Below, piece by piece: positions 1 to 9,393 of a DNA stretch of 64,000 bases (the stretch's first letter is position 1; each line of letters begins with the position of its first letter). The DNA is from Serratia proteamaculans_D. GTDB lineage: Bacteria; Pseudomonadota; Gammaproteobacteria; Enterobacterales; Enterobacteriaceae. Where the stretch lies: the NCBI RefSeq assembly GCF_049959315.1, contig NZ_CP188201.1; one strand, written 5' to 3'. The notes beneath the pieces were generated by a model. The model saw nothing but the letters and a program-made list of their open reading frames with translations. It was not told where the DNA came from and ran no database searches. The translations under genes were made by a program, and so were the position numbers.

Positions 1-1441
1 CGGTAAAGCCCTGGATCTGTGCCTGCTCACGCAGCGCACTGTCAATCCATACCGCTTCCAGCCCAAACGCCGGATCGGTGGTTTTATCCCCCGCCAATTC
101 ACCCACCGCGTTACCGGGGTTAATTGCCAGCCAGCGTCCAGGCTGCGCTTCGCCGCTGCCAATCTCTACCCCCTTCATCAGAATACGGTAACTGGCAGGC
201 GGCAATTCCAGGTTGTCGCGAATGTGCACCACCGGCGGCAGGTAACCCATCTCCTGCGCGAACTTTTTACGGATACCGCGGATACGGCCAAGCAGTTCGC
301 CGTTCTGCTGGAAATCCACCATCGGGATCAATCGATAACCGACCTCCATCCCCAGCGGATCTTCCAACTGTACGTCAGACCAACTGGCTTCCACGGCCTG
401 CGGGTTGTCCTGCGTTATCGGCGTTTCCTGCTCTTTGGGGGCTTGCTGGTCCCGCCCACGCAGCCACCAGGCCAATCCCAACAGAGCGGCTGTGAACAGC
501 AGGAAGACCAGGTTCGGCATCCCCGGCACCATGCCAAGCAGGCCGAGTACTGCGGCGCTGAGCAACATGACGCGCGGATTGTTGAACAGTTGGCCGACCA
601 TTTGCTCGCCAACGTCCTGATCGGTTGCCACGCGGGTCACGATAACGCCGGCCGCGGTCGAAATAACCAATGCCGGGATCTGCGCCACCAAACCGTCACC
701 GATAGTCAGCAAGGTATAGGTTTCCGCTGCCGTACCCACTTCCATCCCGTGCTGGATCACCCCGACCAGCAGACCCCCGACCACGTTCAGTATCATGATC
801 ATCAGGCCGGCGACCGCATCGCCACGAACGAACTTACTGGCACCGTCCATCGAGCCGTAGAAATCGGCCTCCTGCGTGACTTCAGAACGGCGTTTTTTCG
901 CTTCTTCTTCACCGATCAAGCCGGCGTTGAGATCGGCATCGATCGCCATCTGCTTGCCCGGCATGCCGTCCAGCACAAAACGCGCGCCTACTTCAGCGAT
1001 ACGTCCGGCACCCTTGGTGATCACCATAAAGTTGATCAGCACCAGAATGATAAACACCACAATGCCGATGGCGAAGTTACCACCCACCAGGAAGTGGCCG
1101 AAGGCTTCTACCACCCGCCCGGCAGCGGCGGAGCCGGTATGCCCTTCCATCAGGATGATGCGCGTCGAGGCTACGTTGAGCGACAGCCGCAGTAAGGTCG
1201 AGAACAGCAAGATGGTGGGGAATGCGGCAAATTCCAGCGTACGCTGGGTAAACATCGCTACCAGCAGCACCATGATCGACAGGGCAATATTGAAGGTGAA
1301 CAACAGATCGAGAATAAATGCCGGCAACGGCAGCACCATCATCGACAGGATCATCAGAATCAGTATCGGGCCGGCCAATACCTGCCACTGCGTATCTTTA
1401 AAACTGCCCGGCAAACGAAGCAAGGCGGCCAAATTAGCCAT
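1..1441 (-). CDS. flhA: Flagellar export gate protein FlhA (partial, 3' end outside window)
   Basis: FlhA forms the nonameric export gate of the flagellar type III apparatus in the inner membrane. The minus-strand frame opens with MANLAALLRLPG at 1441 and stays open to base 1, giving about 480 of the roughly 690 residues usual for the family. Visible are the N-terminal run of hydrophobic helices, the conserved FHIPEP-family cytoplasmic loop (VASTRIIL, GHFLVGGNFAIG, DADLNAGLI) and the start of the cytoplasmic domain. The start codon lies inside the end of flhB (8-base overlap), so the two are translationally coupled. The C-terminal domain that binds chaperone-substrate complexes lies outside the window. 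Confidence 0.97.
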   Translation of the reverse strand, partial: MANLAALLRLPGSFKDTQWQVLAGPILILMILSMMVLPLPAFILDLLFTFNIALSIMVLLVAMFTQRTLEFAAFPTILLFSTLLRLSLNVASTRIILMEGHTGSAAAGRVVEAFGHFLVGGNFAIGIVVFIILVLINFMVITKGAGRIAEVGARFVLDGMPGKQMAIDADLNAGLIGEEEAKKRRSEVTQEADFYGSMDGASKFVRGDAVAGLMIMILNVVGGLLVGVIQHGMEVGTAAETYTLLTIGDGLVAQIPALVISTAAGVIVTRVATDQDVGEQMVGQLFNNPRVMLLSAAVLGLLGMVPGMPNLVFLLFTAALLGLAWWLRGRDQQAPKEQETPITQDNPQAVEASWSDVQLEDPLGMEVGYRLIPMVDFQQNGELLGRIRGIRKKFAQEMGYLPPVVHIRDNLELPPASYRILMKGVEIGSGEAQPGRWLAINPGNAVGELAGDKTTDPAFGLEAVWIDSALREQAQIQGFT

Positions 1442-2585
1442 TAGTGTCACTTTCTCCAGCAAAGTCCAGTGCTTCCGGCACCGGTAAACGTTCAGGTTTT
1501 TTCGGGATCAGCCCACCTTCGCGCCGCCAGCGTCTTAGCTGGTAAACCCAGGCCAGAACTTCGGCCACGGCGGCATACAGGGTGGCGGGAATGTGTTGTC
1601 CAATCTCGCTGTGTCGATACAGCGCACGCGCCAGCGGCGGTGCCTCCAGCATGGGAATGCGGTGTTCCATACCCAGTTCGCGGATACGCAGCGCAATTTC
1701 GCCGGCCCCCTTGGCCAGCACCTTCGGCGCGCTCATTTTTTTGTCGTTGTACTGCAGTGCGACGGCGTAATGGGTTGGGTTGGTGACGATAACGTCGGCT
1801 TTCGGCACATCGGCCATCATGCGCCGCCGGGCTATGGCACGCTGCTGTTGGCGAATACGCCCTTTAACGTGCGGATCGCCCTCCTGGTCCTTGAACTCAT
1901 CGCGGATGTCCTGCTTGGTCATCTTCAACTTTTTGAAGTGGCTCCACAGCTGGTAAAACACGTCAAACGCCACCATCGGCGTTAGCGCCAGCACCACCAG
2001 CAAGCCGCAAAAGATGATCATCTGCAGCGCATTAGCCAGCGCGTCGAGCGGCTGTTGCGTCACCAGATGCAGCATCGCCGCCCAGTTGTGCCACAGGTAT
2101 AAACCGGTGACCCAACCCACCAGCGTCGCCTTCAGGATACCCTTCAGCAGTTCCGCCAGTACCTGGCTGGAAAAGATCCGTTTCAGACCGGACAGCGGAT
2201 TCATACGCTTTAAATCGAACTTGAGCGATTTGCCGCTGAGCAGCAGGCCGCCCAACAGCATCGGCGCGGTGATGGCTACCAGCGTCAGCCCCGCCATCAC
2301 CGGCAACAGCGCCCATACCGCGTGGCGTAACAGCATCCCCAGCTGGCGCAGCATCTGTTTATCATTGCTGACCATGCTGTGATCGAAATTCAGGCCCTGC
2401 GTCAGCATCATCGCCAGCTGTTGCGACATATTGCCGCCGGCTACCCAGATGATCGATAAGCCCGCCACCAGCATCAACACCGACGTCAACTCGCGCGAAC
2501 GCGGGATCTGGCCATCTTCGCGCGCCTTTTCCACCCGGTGGGGTGTGGGGGCCTCGCTCTTTTCCAGATCGCTGTCTTCAGCCAC
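1434..2585 (-). CDS. flhB: Flagellar export switch protein FlhB
   Basis: FlhB is the inner-membrane substrate-specificity switch of the flagellar export apparatus. The frame contains the N-terminal AEDSDLEKSEAPTPHR signature, four hydrophobic helices and the autocleavage motif NPTH (VTNPTHYAVAL) in the cytoplasmic domain. A longer reading from 2630 adds 15 atypical residues; I choose the GTG at 2585 because it gives exactly 383 residues, the usual FlhB length, and has AGGAAG placed correctly upstream. It follows cheZ after 176 bases, which hold a hairpin and probably its own promoter, and overlaps flhA by 8 bases. Confidence 0.97.
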   Translation of the reverse strand: MAEDSDLEKSEAPTPHRVEKAREDGQIPRSRELTSVLMLVAGLSIIWVAGGNMSQQLAMMLTQGLNFDHSMVSNDKQMLRQLGMLLRHAVWALLPVMAGLTLVAITAPMLLGGLLLSGKSLKFDLKRMNPLSGLKRIFSSQVLAELLKGILKATLVGWVTGLYLWHNWAAMLHLVTQQPLDALANALQMIIFCGLLVVLALTPMVAFDVFYQLWSHFKKLKMTKQDIRDEFKDQEGDPHVKGRIRQQQRAIARRRMMADVPKADVIVTNPTHYAVALQYNDKKMSAPKVLAKGAGEIALRIRELGMEHRIPMLEAPPLARALYRHSEIGQHIPATLYAAVAEVLAWVYQLRRWRREGGLIPKKPERLPVPEALDFAGESDTNG

Positions 2586-2728
2586 GGATGCGCTTCCTGT
2601 GCCGGGAGGGAATAAAATTGCCGCCAGCATGCCAAAAAATCGCGGATTTCATTGATGGAACAGCGGGGAAAAAGGCGGGTTATTTGGGGGATGAGTGAAT
2701 GGGGAAACGTTAAGACCCTTTCTGATAC

Positions 2729-2755
2729 CTGGGACGCAGCAAAGCCGCGCCCCAG
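2729..2755 (-). terminator. Hairpin just downstream of cheZ
   Basis: The arms CTGGGACGCAGC (2729-2740) and GCCGCGCCCCAG (2744-2755) pair over 12 positions, two of them G-U, around a 3-base loop. It lies immediately after the cheZ stop on the minus strand. There is no clear U-tract, so it may be an attenuator or RNA-stabilising structure between the che operon and flhBA rather than a strong terminator. Confidence 0.5.
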
Positions 2756-2761
2756 AGAACA

Positions 2762-3406
2762 TCAGAAACCGAGGCTGTCGAGCAGGTCGTCTACCTGCGC
2801 CTGGTTGGCTATCACACCGGCACCGTTCTGATCGAGCTGCGGACCATTGAGCAGGCTGTCGTTCGGCTTTTTCTCTTTCGCCGGCTGTTCAGGAATATTT
2901 TCCATCAGCACCATCAGCAACTGTTTTTCAATCTCCTGCACCACGTCCATCATGCGTTTGATCACCTGACCGGTCAGATCCTGGAAGTCCTGCGCCATCA
3001 TGATTTCCAGCAACTGTGCATTGGTGAATGCCGTATGCTCCGGCACCTGCTCCAGATATTGCCGGGTGTCGGTGACCAGTTCGCGCGCATCGTCCAGTTC
3101 GATCGGATCGGCGAACCAGTCGTCCCAGCGGCCTTTTAACGCCTTGGCCTCTGATTCCAGCGACGCCTGACGCGGCTGCGCGGCTTCCACACAGTTCAAC
3201 GCCCGTTCCGCTGCCTGCGCCGTCATGGTGACCACGTAATCCAGACGATCGCGTGCATCCGGGATTGCCTCTGCCGCCTGGGCGATCGCCTGATCAAGCC
3301 CCAGTTCGCGCATGCTGTCGCGCAACATGCGCGTCAGTTGGCCAATGCGGGAGATAATCTCTCCCGCGGTTGCCGCATCGCTGGCAGGCATTGGAATGTC
3401 TCTCAT
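2762..3406 (-). CDS. cheZ: Chemotaxis phosphatase CheZ
   Basis: CheZ dephosphorylates CheY-P and so ends the clockwise signal to the flagellar motor. The 214-residue frame matches the usual length. It carries the catalytic stretch QDFQDLTGQVIKR (the D and Q residues position the attacking water) within a long helical hairpin, and ends in AQVDDLLDSLGF, the C-terminal CheY-binding peptide joined by a flexible linker. It is the last gene of the receptor-cheRBYZ operon, 11 bases after cheY. Confidence 0.97.
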   Translation of the reverse strand: MRDIPMPASDAATAGEIISRIGQLTRMLRDSMRELGLDQAIAQAAEAIPDARDRLDYVVTMTAQAAERALNCVEAAQPRQASLESEAKALKGRWDDWFADPIELDDARELVTDTRQYLEQVPEHTAFTNAQLLEIMMAQDFQDLTGQVIKRMMDVVQEIEKQLLMVLMENIPEQPAKEKKPNDSLLNGPQLDQNGAGVIANQAQVDDLLDSLGF

Positions 3407-3417
3407 CGCCCCTCTCC

Positions 3418-3807
3418 TTACATGCCCAGTTTTTCAAAGATCTTGTTGAGCTTTTCTTCCAGCGTTGCCGCCGTAAAAGGTTTCACCACGTAACCGCTGG
3501 CACCGGCCTGCGCCGCCGCGATAATGTTTTCTTTCTTGGCTTCCGCCGTGACCATCAGTACCGGCATGCTCGCCAGCGCGCCGTCGGCACGAATGGTTTG
3601 CAACAGCTCCAGGCCGTCCATGTTCGGCATGTTCCAGTCGGAGACCACAAAGTCGAAATCACCGGCACGAAGTTTGTTCAGTGCGTCCGCGCCGTCCTCG
3701 GCTTCTTCAACGTTGTTGAATCCCAACTCTTTCAGCAAGTTTCTGACGATGCGACGCATAGTGGAAAAATCATCGACCACCAGAAACTTGAGGCTCTTGT
3801 CTGCCAT
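3418..3807 (-). CDS. cheY: Chemotaxis response regulator CheY
   Basis: A single receiver domain of 129 residues that, when phosphorylated by CheA, binds the motor switch protein FliM. The acidic pair at D12/D13, the phosphoacceptor D57 in SDWNMP, T87 and K109 are all present. A TTG four codons upstream (3819) would add MGIK; the ATG at 3807 gives the E. coli length and has purine-rich sequence upstream, so I use it. It lies between cheB and cheZ. An 85-base gap to cheB contains a GGCC-rich inverted repeat at 3842-3859. Confidence 0.97.
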   Translation of the reverse strand: MADKSLKFLVVDDFSTMRRIVRNLLKELGFNNVEEAEDGADALNKLRAGDFDFVVSDWNMPNMDGLELLQTIRADGALASMPVLMVTAEAKKENIIAAAQAGASGYVVKPFTAATLEEKLNKIFEKLGM

Positions 3808-3892
3808 TTTTATTCCCAACCTTTAAATTATTCAAAACAACGGCCACCTCACGGCGGCCATTAGCGATAGCCCTGTAAAAAAGGACATAAAA

Positions 3893-4942
3893 TCAAATGC
3901 GTAGTGCCTGCCCCCCGGCAATTTGCGCCAGCATGCGTTGGCTCATGCGATCCAACTCCACCACTTCGTTGACGCCACCGGTGGCAATCGCCTCGCGCGG
4001 CATACCGAATACCACGCAACTGGCTTCGTTCTGCGCAAGGGTATAAGCACCGGCGCGATGCATTTCCAGCATGCCCATCGCGCCGTCATTGCCCATGCCG
4101 GTCAGGATCACGCCCACGGCATTGCGTCCGGCGTACTGCGCGACCGAGCGGAACAGCACGTCCACCGAAGGTCGGTGGCGGTTGACCGGCGGGCCATCGT
4201 GCAGTTTCACCTGGTAATTCGCCCCGCTGCGTGACAACTCCAGATGGCGATCGCCCGGCGCGATATAGGCATGGCCCGGCAGCACCCGTTCGCCGTCTTC
4301 GGCCTCTTTCACCGTGATCTGGCACAGCTTGTTCAGTCGTTCGGCAAACGAACGGGTAAAGCCCGGCGGCATATGCTGAGTGATCAATAACGCCGGGCTG
4401 GTCGCCGGTAACGGCTGCAACACCTGGCGGATCGCTTCGGTACCGCCGGTAGAAGCGCCGATGGCGATCAGCTTTTCACTGCTCAACAGCGGTGTATGAC
4501 TGAGTATCGCCGGGGCTGGGCTAGTGGAACGCTGCGGTAGCCGCGCCTTGGCCGCCGTGCGGATTTTCTCGGCAATCAGTTCGCTGTAGGCAAGCATGCC
4601 CTCACGAATACCCAACTGCGGTTTGGTGACGAAATCCACCGCCCCCAGCTCCAGCGCACGCAGCGTAATTTCTGACCCCTTGCCCGTCAGTGATGACACC
4701 ATCACCACCGGCATCGGCCGCAGGCGCATCAGTTTCTCAAGGAAGTCGAGGCCATCCATGCGCGGCATTTCGACGTCCAGCGTCAGCACCTGGGGGTTAA
4801 ATTTTTTGATCAGATCGCGTGCGACCAGCGGATCCGGCGCGCTCGCCACCATTTCCATATCGGGGTGACTGTTAACGATTTCGGTCATCAACTGCCGCAT
4901 CAGGGCCGAGTCGTCCACGCACAATACTCTGATTTTATTCAT
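3893..4942 (-). CDS. cheB: Chemoreceptor methylesterase CheB
   Basis: CheB removes methyl groups from (and deamidates) receptor glutamates, giving adaptation. An N-terminal receiver domain with phosphoacceptor D56 (LDVEMP) is joined to a C-terminal esterase with the catalytic triad S164 (GASTGG), H189 (ITQHMPPG) and D285 (GMGNDGA). The length of 349 is normal. Its ATG overlaps the cheR stop by one base (TAATG), a classic translational-coupling junction. Confidence 0.98.
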   Translation of the reverse strand: MNKIRVLCVDDSALMRQLMTEIVNSHPDMEMVASAPDPLVARDLIKKFNPQVLTLDVEMPRMDGLDFLEKLMRLRPMPVVMVSSLTGKGSEITLRALELGAVDFVTKPQLGIREGMLAYSELIAEKIRTAAKARLPQRSTSPAPAILSHTPLLSSEKLIAIGASTGGTEAIRQVLQPLPATSPALLITQHMPPGFTRSFAERLNKLCQITVKEAEDGERVLPGHAYIAPGDRHLELSRSGANYQVKLHDGPPVNRHRPSVDVLFRSVAQYAGRNAVGVILTGMGNDGAMGMLEMHRAGAYTLAQNEASCVVFGMPREAIATGGVNEVVELDRMSQRMLAQIAGGQALRI

Positions 4943-5814
4943 TACCTCTCCTTGGTCAGGCCATACACGGTCTGCCCACGCAAGTAGAAATCCCGGCTGA
5001 TCTGGCTGAAGTTCTCTGAATGGCCGGCAAACATCAGGCCCCCAGGTTTAAGCAAGGGCACGAAGCGACGCAGAATGCGCTCCTGTGTCGCCTTGTCGAA
5101 ATAGATCATCACGTTGCGGCAGAAAATGGCGTCAAATTGCCCCGGCAGTGCCCATTCGGGGGCCAACAGATTGAGCGACTGAAAATTCACCCGCCCCGCC
5201 AGTTCCGGTCGCACCCGCACCAACCCCTGGTGCGGCCCGGTCCCGCGCAGGAAATAACGCTGCATCTGCGTCGGCGTCAGGGTGCGCAAGTCTTCCTGGC
5301 GATAAACCCCCGCTTCGGCCTTTTCCAGGACCTGGGTATCGATGTCGCTGGCCCACACCTGGCAACCGGTGGCACGTTGCCCCAGCACTTCACTGAGCGT
5401 GATGGCGATCGAGTAAGGTTCTTCACCGGTCGATGCCGCGGTGCTCCACACGCAGTAACCGTTAGGCCGCGATCGCGCATGCTCCGCCAGGATCGGGAAG
5501 TGATGCGCTTCGCGGAAAAAAGCCGTCAGGTTGGTGGTCAGCGCATTGATAAACGCCTGCCATTCGGCGCTGTTCGGATCGCTTTCCAATAGCGCCAGAT
5601 AGTCACCAAAATCGTTCAGGCCCAACAGTCGCAGACGTCGTACCAAACGGTTGTAAACCATCTCGCGTTTGTGCTCTGCCAGCACGATACCGGCGCGCTG
5701 GTAAATCAGCTGGCTGATACGGCGGAAATGCACATCCAGCAACGGCAGACGCTGCACCATCTGCGTCAATAAGGTCGCAGGGTCCCGGTTAGGAGTCGAA
5801 GGTGCCGGCTTCAT
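4942..5814 (-). CDS. cheR: Chemoreceptor methyltransferase CheR
   Basis: CheR methylates receptor glutamates using S-adenosylmethionine. The 290-residue frame has the small N-terminal helical domain that reads the methylation sites and the Rossmann-like SAM domain (STGEEPYSIA, WASDIDTQVLEKA, FDAIFCRNVMIYFD). It lies 28 bases after a chemoreceptor gene and overlaps cheB. CheR is recruited by the NWETF tail that only the first of the two upstream receptors carries. Confidence 0.98.
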   Translation of the reverse strand: MKPAPSTPNRDPATLLTQMVQRLPLLDVHFRRISQLIYQRAGIVLAEHKREMVYNRLVRRLRLLGLNDFGDYLALLESDPNSAEWQAFINALTTNLTAFFREAHHFPILAEHARSRPNGYCVWSTAASTGEEPYSIAITLSEVLGQRATGCQVWASDIDTQVLEKAEAGVYRQEDLRTLTPTQMQRYFLRGTGPHQGLVRVRPELAGRVNFQSLNLLAPEWALPGQFDAIFCRNVMIYFDKATQERILRRFVPLLKPGGLMFAGHSENFSQISRDFYLRGQTVYGLTKER

Positions 5815-5842
5815 ACCATGTCACTCAAAAAAAACGGGCTGC

Positions 5843-7468
5843 TTATGCGGTTTGACAATCTGGGGCTTCCTTTACCACGGGTGAAACTGAGTTTTGAGAG
5901 TTGGCCGGGGCGATGAAGTTGTCGTCCGCCAGGCGGAATACCGCTACCGCGTCGGCCAGGGTAATCGCCTGTTCCTCCAGCGCGACAGCCGCCGAGGCTG
6001 CTTCTTCCACCAGTGCGGCGTTTTGTTGTGTGACCTGATCCATCTGGGTTACCGCCTGCGTCACCTGTTCAATACCGCGGCTCTGCTCATCAGACGCCGA
6101 GGCGATTTCCCCCATAATGTCGGTAACCCGGGTGACCGAGCGCACGATGTCCTGCATGGTGGCACCGGAGTTTTCCACCAGCACCGAGCCTTGCTTGACG
6201 CGGCTGACCGATTCGTCGATCAGCCCTTTGATTTCTTTCGCCGCCTGCGCGCTACGCTGCGCCAGGTTGCGTACTTCACCGGCCACCACCGCAAAACCTC
6301 TGCCCTGTTCACCGGCACGCGCCGCTTCAACCGCTGCATTCAACGCCAGAATATTGGTCTGGAAAGCAATGCCGTCGATCACGCTGGTAATGGCGCCAAT
6401 CTTCTGCGAACTGTTGGCGATGTCATGCATGGTAGTGACCACGTCGCCCGCCAGCTCGCCGCCTTTGGCCGCCGTGGTGGAAGCATCACGCGCCAGTTGC
6501 GAAGCCTGACGTGCGTTATCGGCGTTCTGTTTCACCGTGGCGGTCAACTGCTCCATGCTGGCAGCGGTTTCCTCCAGCGAGGCCGCCTGTTGCTCGGTAC
6601 GGGAAGAGAGATCGTTATTGCCCTCGGAAATTTCCTGCAGGCCAATCAGGATCGACTCCGCCCCGTCGCGCACCGCACCCACGGTGCCGATCAGCGACTG
6701 CTGCATACGCTGCAGGCTGGCGAACAGTTGGCTGATTTCGTTACGGCCGTACACCTGGATCGGCGTCGCCAGATCGCCGGCGGCAATACGGTCAAAATGA
6801 CTGCGCATGATATCCAGCGGTCTTACCAACATGTTACGCAGCCACCACAAGGCGCTACCGGTGACCACAATCAGCATCAGCACCGCACCGGCCACCAGCC
6901 AACCGGACAGGGTGAAGGAGCGCTGATTCGCCGCATTGGCTTCGCTGACGTTGGCGCTCACCAGTTGCAGATACTGGACAAAATCGGCTTCAAACAGGTC
7001 CTGGGTTTTCTGCGTCGGCTGGTCCATAAACGCCTGCAGGTTATCGTTCTCCAGGAAGCCAATCAGCTCACGCAGGGTGTTGCGCAGCCGGTCATAGCTG
7101 GCCTTGGTGGTTGCCGTCAGCTGTTGTTCCTGTTCGCTGTTACGCGGTACCGCCAGGAACTGGTTGAAATAGAGATCGGCTTTTTGCAGTGAACTGCGCG
7201 CGTTGCCCATCAGCGCATTGACCTGCTCCTGCGGCAGCTTGAGCGCCGCACGGGTTCCGGCGCGGTTGAGCGTATTACGAGCCTGTAACAGCGATACCCA
7301 GCTCAGACTGAGGGCATCGCGCTGCTGGCTGCCGAGGGTGATCAGATTCAGGTTGTGGTTATCGGAACGAAAAGCGGTGTACGACAAGCCGCTGGTGGCC
7401 AACTGCATAACACAAAAAGTCATCAACAGCAGAAACAGACTGGTAGAGACGCGGATTCGGTTAAACAC
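5843..7468 (-). CDS. Methyl-accepting chemotaxis protein without tethering pentapeptide (Tap-like position)
   Basis: A 541-residue transmembrane chemoreceptor: N-terminal membrane helix, periplasmic four-helix ligand domain, second membrane segment (about residues 190-212), HAMP domain and a long cytoplasmic coiled coil with the invariant CheA/CheW-contacting tip (ALNAAVEAARAGEQGRGF). It ends PDCQTA and lacks the C-terminal NWETF motif, as E. coli Tap and Trg do, so its adaptation should rely on neighbouring full receptors. It lies 99 bases after its paralogue, a likely tandem duplication with a diverged sensory domain. The ligand cannot be read from sequence. Confidence 0.93.
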   Translation of the reverse strand: MFNRIRVSTSLFLLLMTFCVMQLATSGLSYTAFRSDNHNLNLITLGSQQRDALSLSWVSLLQARNTLNRAGTRAALKLPQEQVNALMGNARSSLQKADLYFNQFLAVPRNSEQEQQLTATTKASYDRLRNTLRELIGFLENDNLQAFMDQPTQKTQDLFEADFVQYLQLVSANVSEANAANQRSFTLSGWLVAGAVLMLIVVTGSALWWLRNMLVRPLDIMRSHFDRIAAGDLATPIQVYGRNEISQLFASLQRMQQSLIGTVGAVRDGAESILIGLQEISEGNNDLSSRTEQQAASLEETAASMEQLTATVKQNADNARQASQLARDASTTAAKGGELAGDVVTTMHDIANSSQKIGAITSVIDGIAFQTNILALNAAVEAARAGEQGRGFAVVAGEVRNLAQRSAQAAKEIKGLIDESVSRVKQGSVLVENSGATMQDIVRSVTRVTDIMGEIASASDEQSRGIEQVTQAVTQMDQVTQQNAALVEEAASAAVALEEQAITLADAVAVFRLADDNFIAPANSQNSVSPVVKEAPDCQTA

Positions 7469-7531
7469 TGTGAACCTCCTTGCAGCCGGCCGGTGGCCAG
7501 CTCAGATTTCTGGCAAAGCAGACGGGGATTC

Positions 7532-7558
7532 GGCCTCCTCCCGAACAGGAAGGAGGCC
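7532..7558 (-). terminator. Hairpin between the two chemoreceptor genes
   Basis: A perfect 8-base stem GGCCTCCT / AGGAGGCC encloses an 11-base loop, right after the stop of the upstream receptor on the minus strand. No U-run follows. It probably stabilises the receptor message or partly attenuates transcription into the second receptor and cheRBYZ. Confidence 0.5.
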
Positions 7559-7567
7559 CAATGCCGG

Positions 7568-9238
7568 TTAGAACGTTTCCCAGTTATCTTGCGGATCGCT
7601 GGCGTTCATTTTTTTATGATTGAGTACCGGAGTGACTGTTGCCTTGCTGCTGGCGGGCATTTTGAATTCGTCCTGGCCTGCCGCTTTTAAGCGGAACACC
7701 GCCACCGACTGGGTCAGCATGCTGGCCTGCTCTTCCAGCGCTGCGGCCGCAGAGGCGGACTCTTCCACCAACGAGGCGTTCTGCTGGGTGACGCGGTCCA
7801 TTTCCGCTACCGCCTGGCCGACCTGATCGATACCACGGCTCTGCTCATCAGAGGCCGAGGCAATCTCACCCATGATGTCGGTAACGCGGGTGACGGCATT
7901 AACGATATCGCCCATGGTTTCACCGGCGCTTTCTACCAGTACCGAGCCCATATCGACGCGATTGACAGAATCTTCGATCAACCCTTTGATTTCCTTCGCC
8001 GCCTGGGCACTACGCTGTGCCAGATTGCGCACTTCGCCTGCTACTACCGCAAAACCACGGCCCTGTTCACCGGCACGAGCCGCTTCTACCGCCGCATTCA
8101 ATGCCAGGATGTTGGTCTGGAAGGCAATACCGTCGATCACGCCGGTAATGTCGGCAATTTTCTGCGAACTACCAGCGATGTCATGCATGGTCTGCACCAC
8201 ATTGGCCACCACCTTGCCGCCTTTCTGCGCGGTTTCGGAGGCGCTCAACGCCAGTTGGCTGGCCTGACGGGCATTTTCGGCGTTCTGTTTCACCGTGGCG
8301 GTCAGTTGCTCCATGCTGGCAGCGGTTTCCTCCAGTGAGGCGGCCTGCTGTTCAGTACGTGAAGAAAGGTCGTTGTTGCCGGCGGCAATTTCAGATGCGC
8401 CGCTATAAATAGCATCGGCCCCCTGACGCACGCCGCTAACGGTGTCGATCAGTTCGTTTTGCATATGCTTGAGGCTGGCGGCCAGTACGCCCATTTCATT
8501 GCGGCTGGTCACGGCGATCGGCTGGGTCAAATCACCGGCAGCAATCATTTTGATGTGTTCGATCATGCGGTTCAGCGGACGCACCAGAATGTGGTGAATA
8601 CCGCTCCACACCAGGACGATTACCGCCAGCACCGCCAACAGCACCACCGCCAGCGTCCAGATAGCGAAGTTGAAGGAGTTGTTACTGTCTTCCACTGCGC
8701 TCTGATAAAGCTTGTCGTTCTGCGCCAGGTAGGTGTTGTAGATATCTTCGAACGCGTCCTGATAGCTTTGCGTCGGCTGGTCAAAGAAGGCGTTGATTTT
8801 GCCCTCGCCCAGCAACACCGTCAGTTCGGTCAAGGCACCGTGCAGAATGCCGTATTGCTGCTTGAGCTTTTCGGCCGCTTGCGCGTCCTGGCGGGCATTG
8901 AGAGGAATTTTGTCATAGGCGGCATAGTGTTGCTCCGCCACTACCAGGTTGCTTTTGGCTCGCGCCAGCAGTTCGGCGACGGTAGCACCGCTGCCAATAT
9001 TGTTGGTATCCATCATGTGGCGGATACCGGCACGGTTTAGCGTGTTGCGAGCCTGCAGCAGGTTGACCCAGCTTTCGTTCAGCTCGGACTGTTGCTGACG
9101 AATGGTCTGCAATACGGTGAAGTTTTCTTTGTCATTCTTCAGTGAGGAGAAGAAGAGCCCGCCTGAAACCAGCTGCAAGGCGCCAAATAATACCAGCACC
9201 AGTAACAGGCTGGTGACCACCTTCATACGATTAAACAT
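7568..9238 (-). CDS. Methyl-accepting chemotaxis protein with NWETF tail (Tsr/Tar-like)
   Basis: A 556-residue chemoreceptor with N-terminal membrane helix (about 8-29), periplasmic sensor, second membrane segment (about 192-215), HAMP domain and the conserved signalling tip. It ends in NWETF, the high-affinity docking site for CheR and CheB-P that marks major receptors such as Tsr and Tar. AAGGGA lies six bases before its ATG, and a sigma-28 promoter lies about 60 bases upstream, making it the first gene of the receptor-receptor-cheRBYZ operon. Whether its ligand is serine, aspartate or something else is not decidable here. Confidence 0.95.
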   Translation of the reverse strand: MFNRMKVVTSLLLVLVLFGALQLVSGGLFFSSLKNDKENFTVLQTIRQQQSELNESWVNLLQARNTLNRAGIRHMMDTNNIGSGATVAELLARAKSNLVVAEQHYAAYDKIPLNARQDAQAAEKLKQQYGILHGALTELTVLLGEGKINAFFDQPTQSYQDAFEDIYNTYLAQNDKLYQSAVEDSNNSFNFAIWTLAVVLLAVLAVIVLVWSGIHHILVRPLNRMIEHIKMIAAGDLTQPIAVTSRNEMGVLAASLKHMQNELIDTVSGVRQGADAIYSGASEIAAGNNDLSSRTEQQAASLEETAASMEQLTATVKQNAENARQASQLALSASETAQKGGKVVANVVQTMHDIAGSSQKIADITGVIDGIAFQTNILALNAAVEAARAGEQGRGFAVVAGEVRNLAQRSAQAAKEIKGLIEDSVNRVDMGSVLVESAGETMGDIVNAVTRVTDIMGEIASASDEQSRGIDQVGQAVAEMDRVTQQNASLVEESASAAAALEEQASMLTQSVAVFRLKAAGQDEFKMPASSKATVTPVLNHKKMNASDPQDNWETF

Positions 9239-9294
9239 GTTTTCCCTTGATAAACGCCCGCGCGGACAGGCCCTGATTACGTTGATTGACAGAG

Positions 9295-9321
9295 TTATCG
9301 GCGCGGTGGGGAAGAACTTTA
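9295..9321 (-). promoter_or_regulatory. Sigma-28 (FliA) promoter of the receptor-cheRBYZ operon
   Basis: On the minus strand the sequence reads TAAAGTTC (9321-9314), an 11-base spacer, then GCCGATAA (9302-9295). This matches the enterobacterial FliA consensus TAAAGTTT-N11-GCCGATAA at 15 of 16 positions. It lies about 60 bases before the first receptor start, as expected for a class 3 flagellar operon. Confidence 0.93.
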
Positions 9322-9393
9322 TGCGGGGAGGTAACTATTTTTATGTAGATTTCAGGGCGCGGCATGCAGCGCCCCTTCGCAGAGTCTGGTGGA

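Noticed and set aside
224..1195. 323-codon open frame on the plus strand
   Set aside because: Antisense shadow of flhA, with the biased composition (His, Gln, Arg-rich) typical of a frame opposite a GC-rich gene.
5894..7192. 432-codon plus-strand frame opposite the second chemoreceptor
   Set aside because: Antisense shadow; no similarity, and the real gene on the minus strand is unmistakable.
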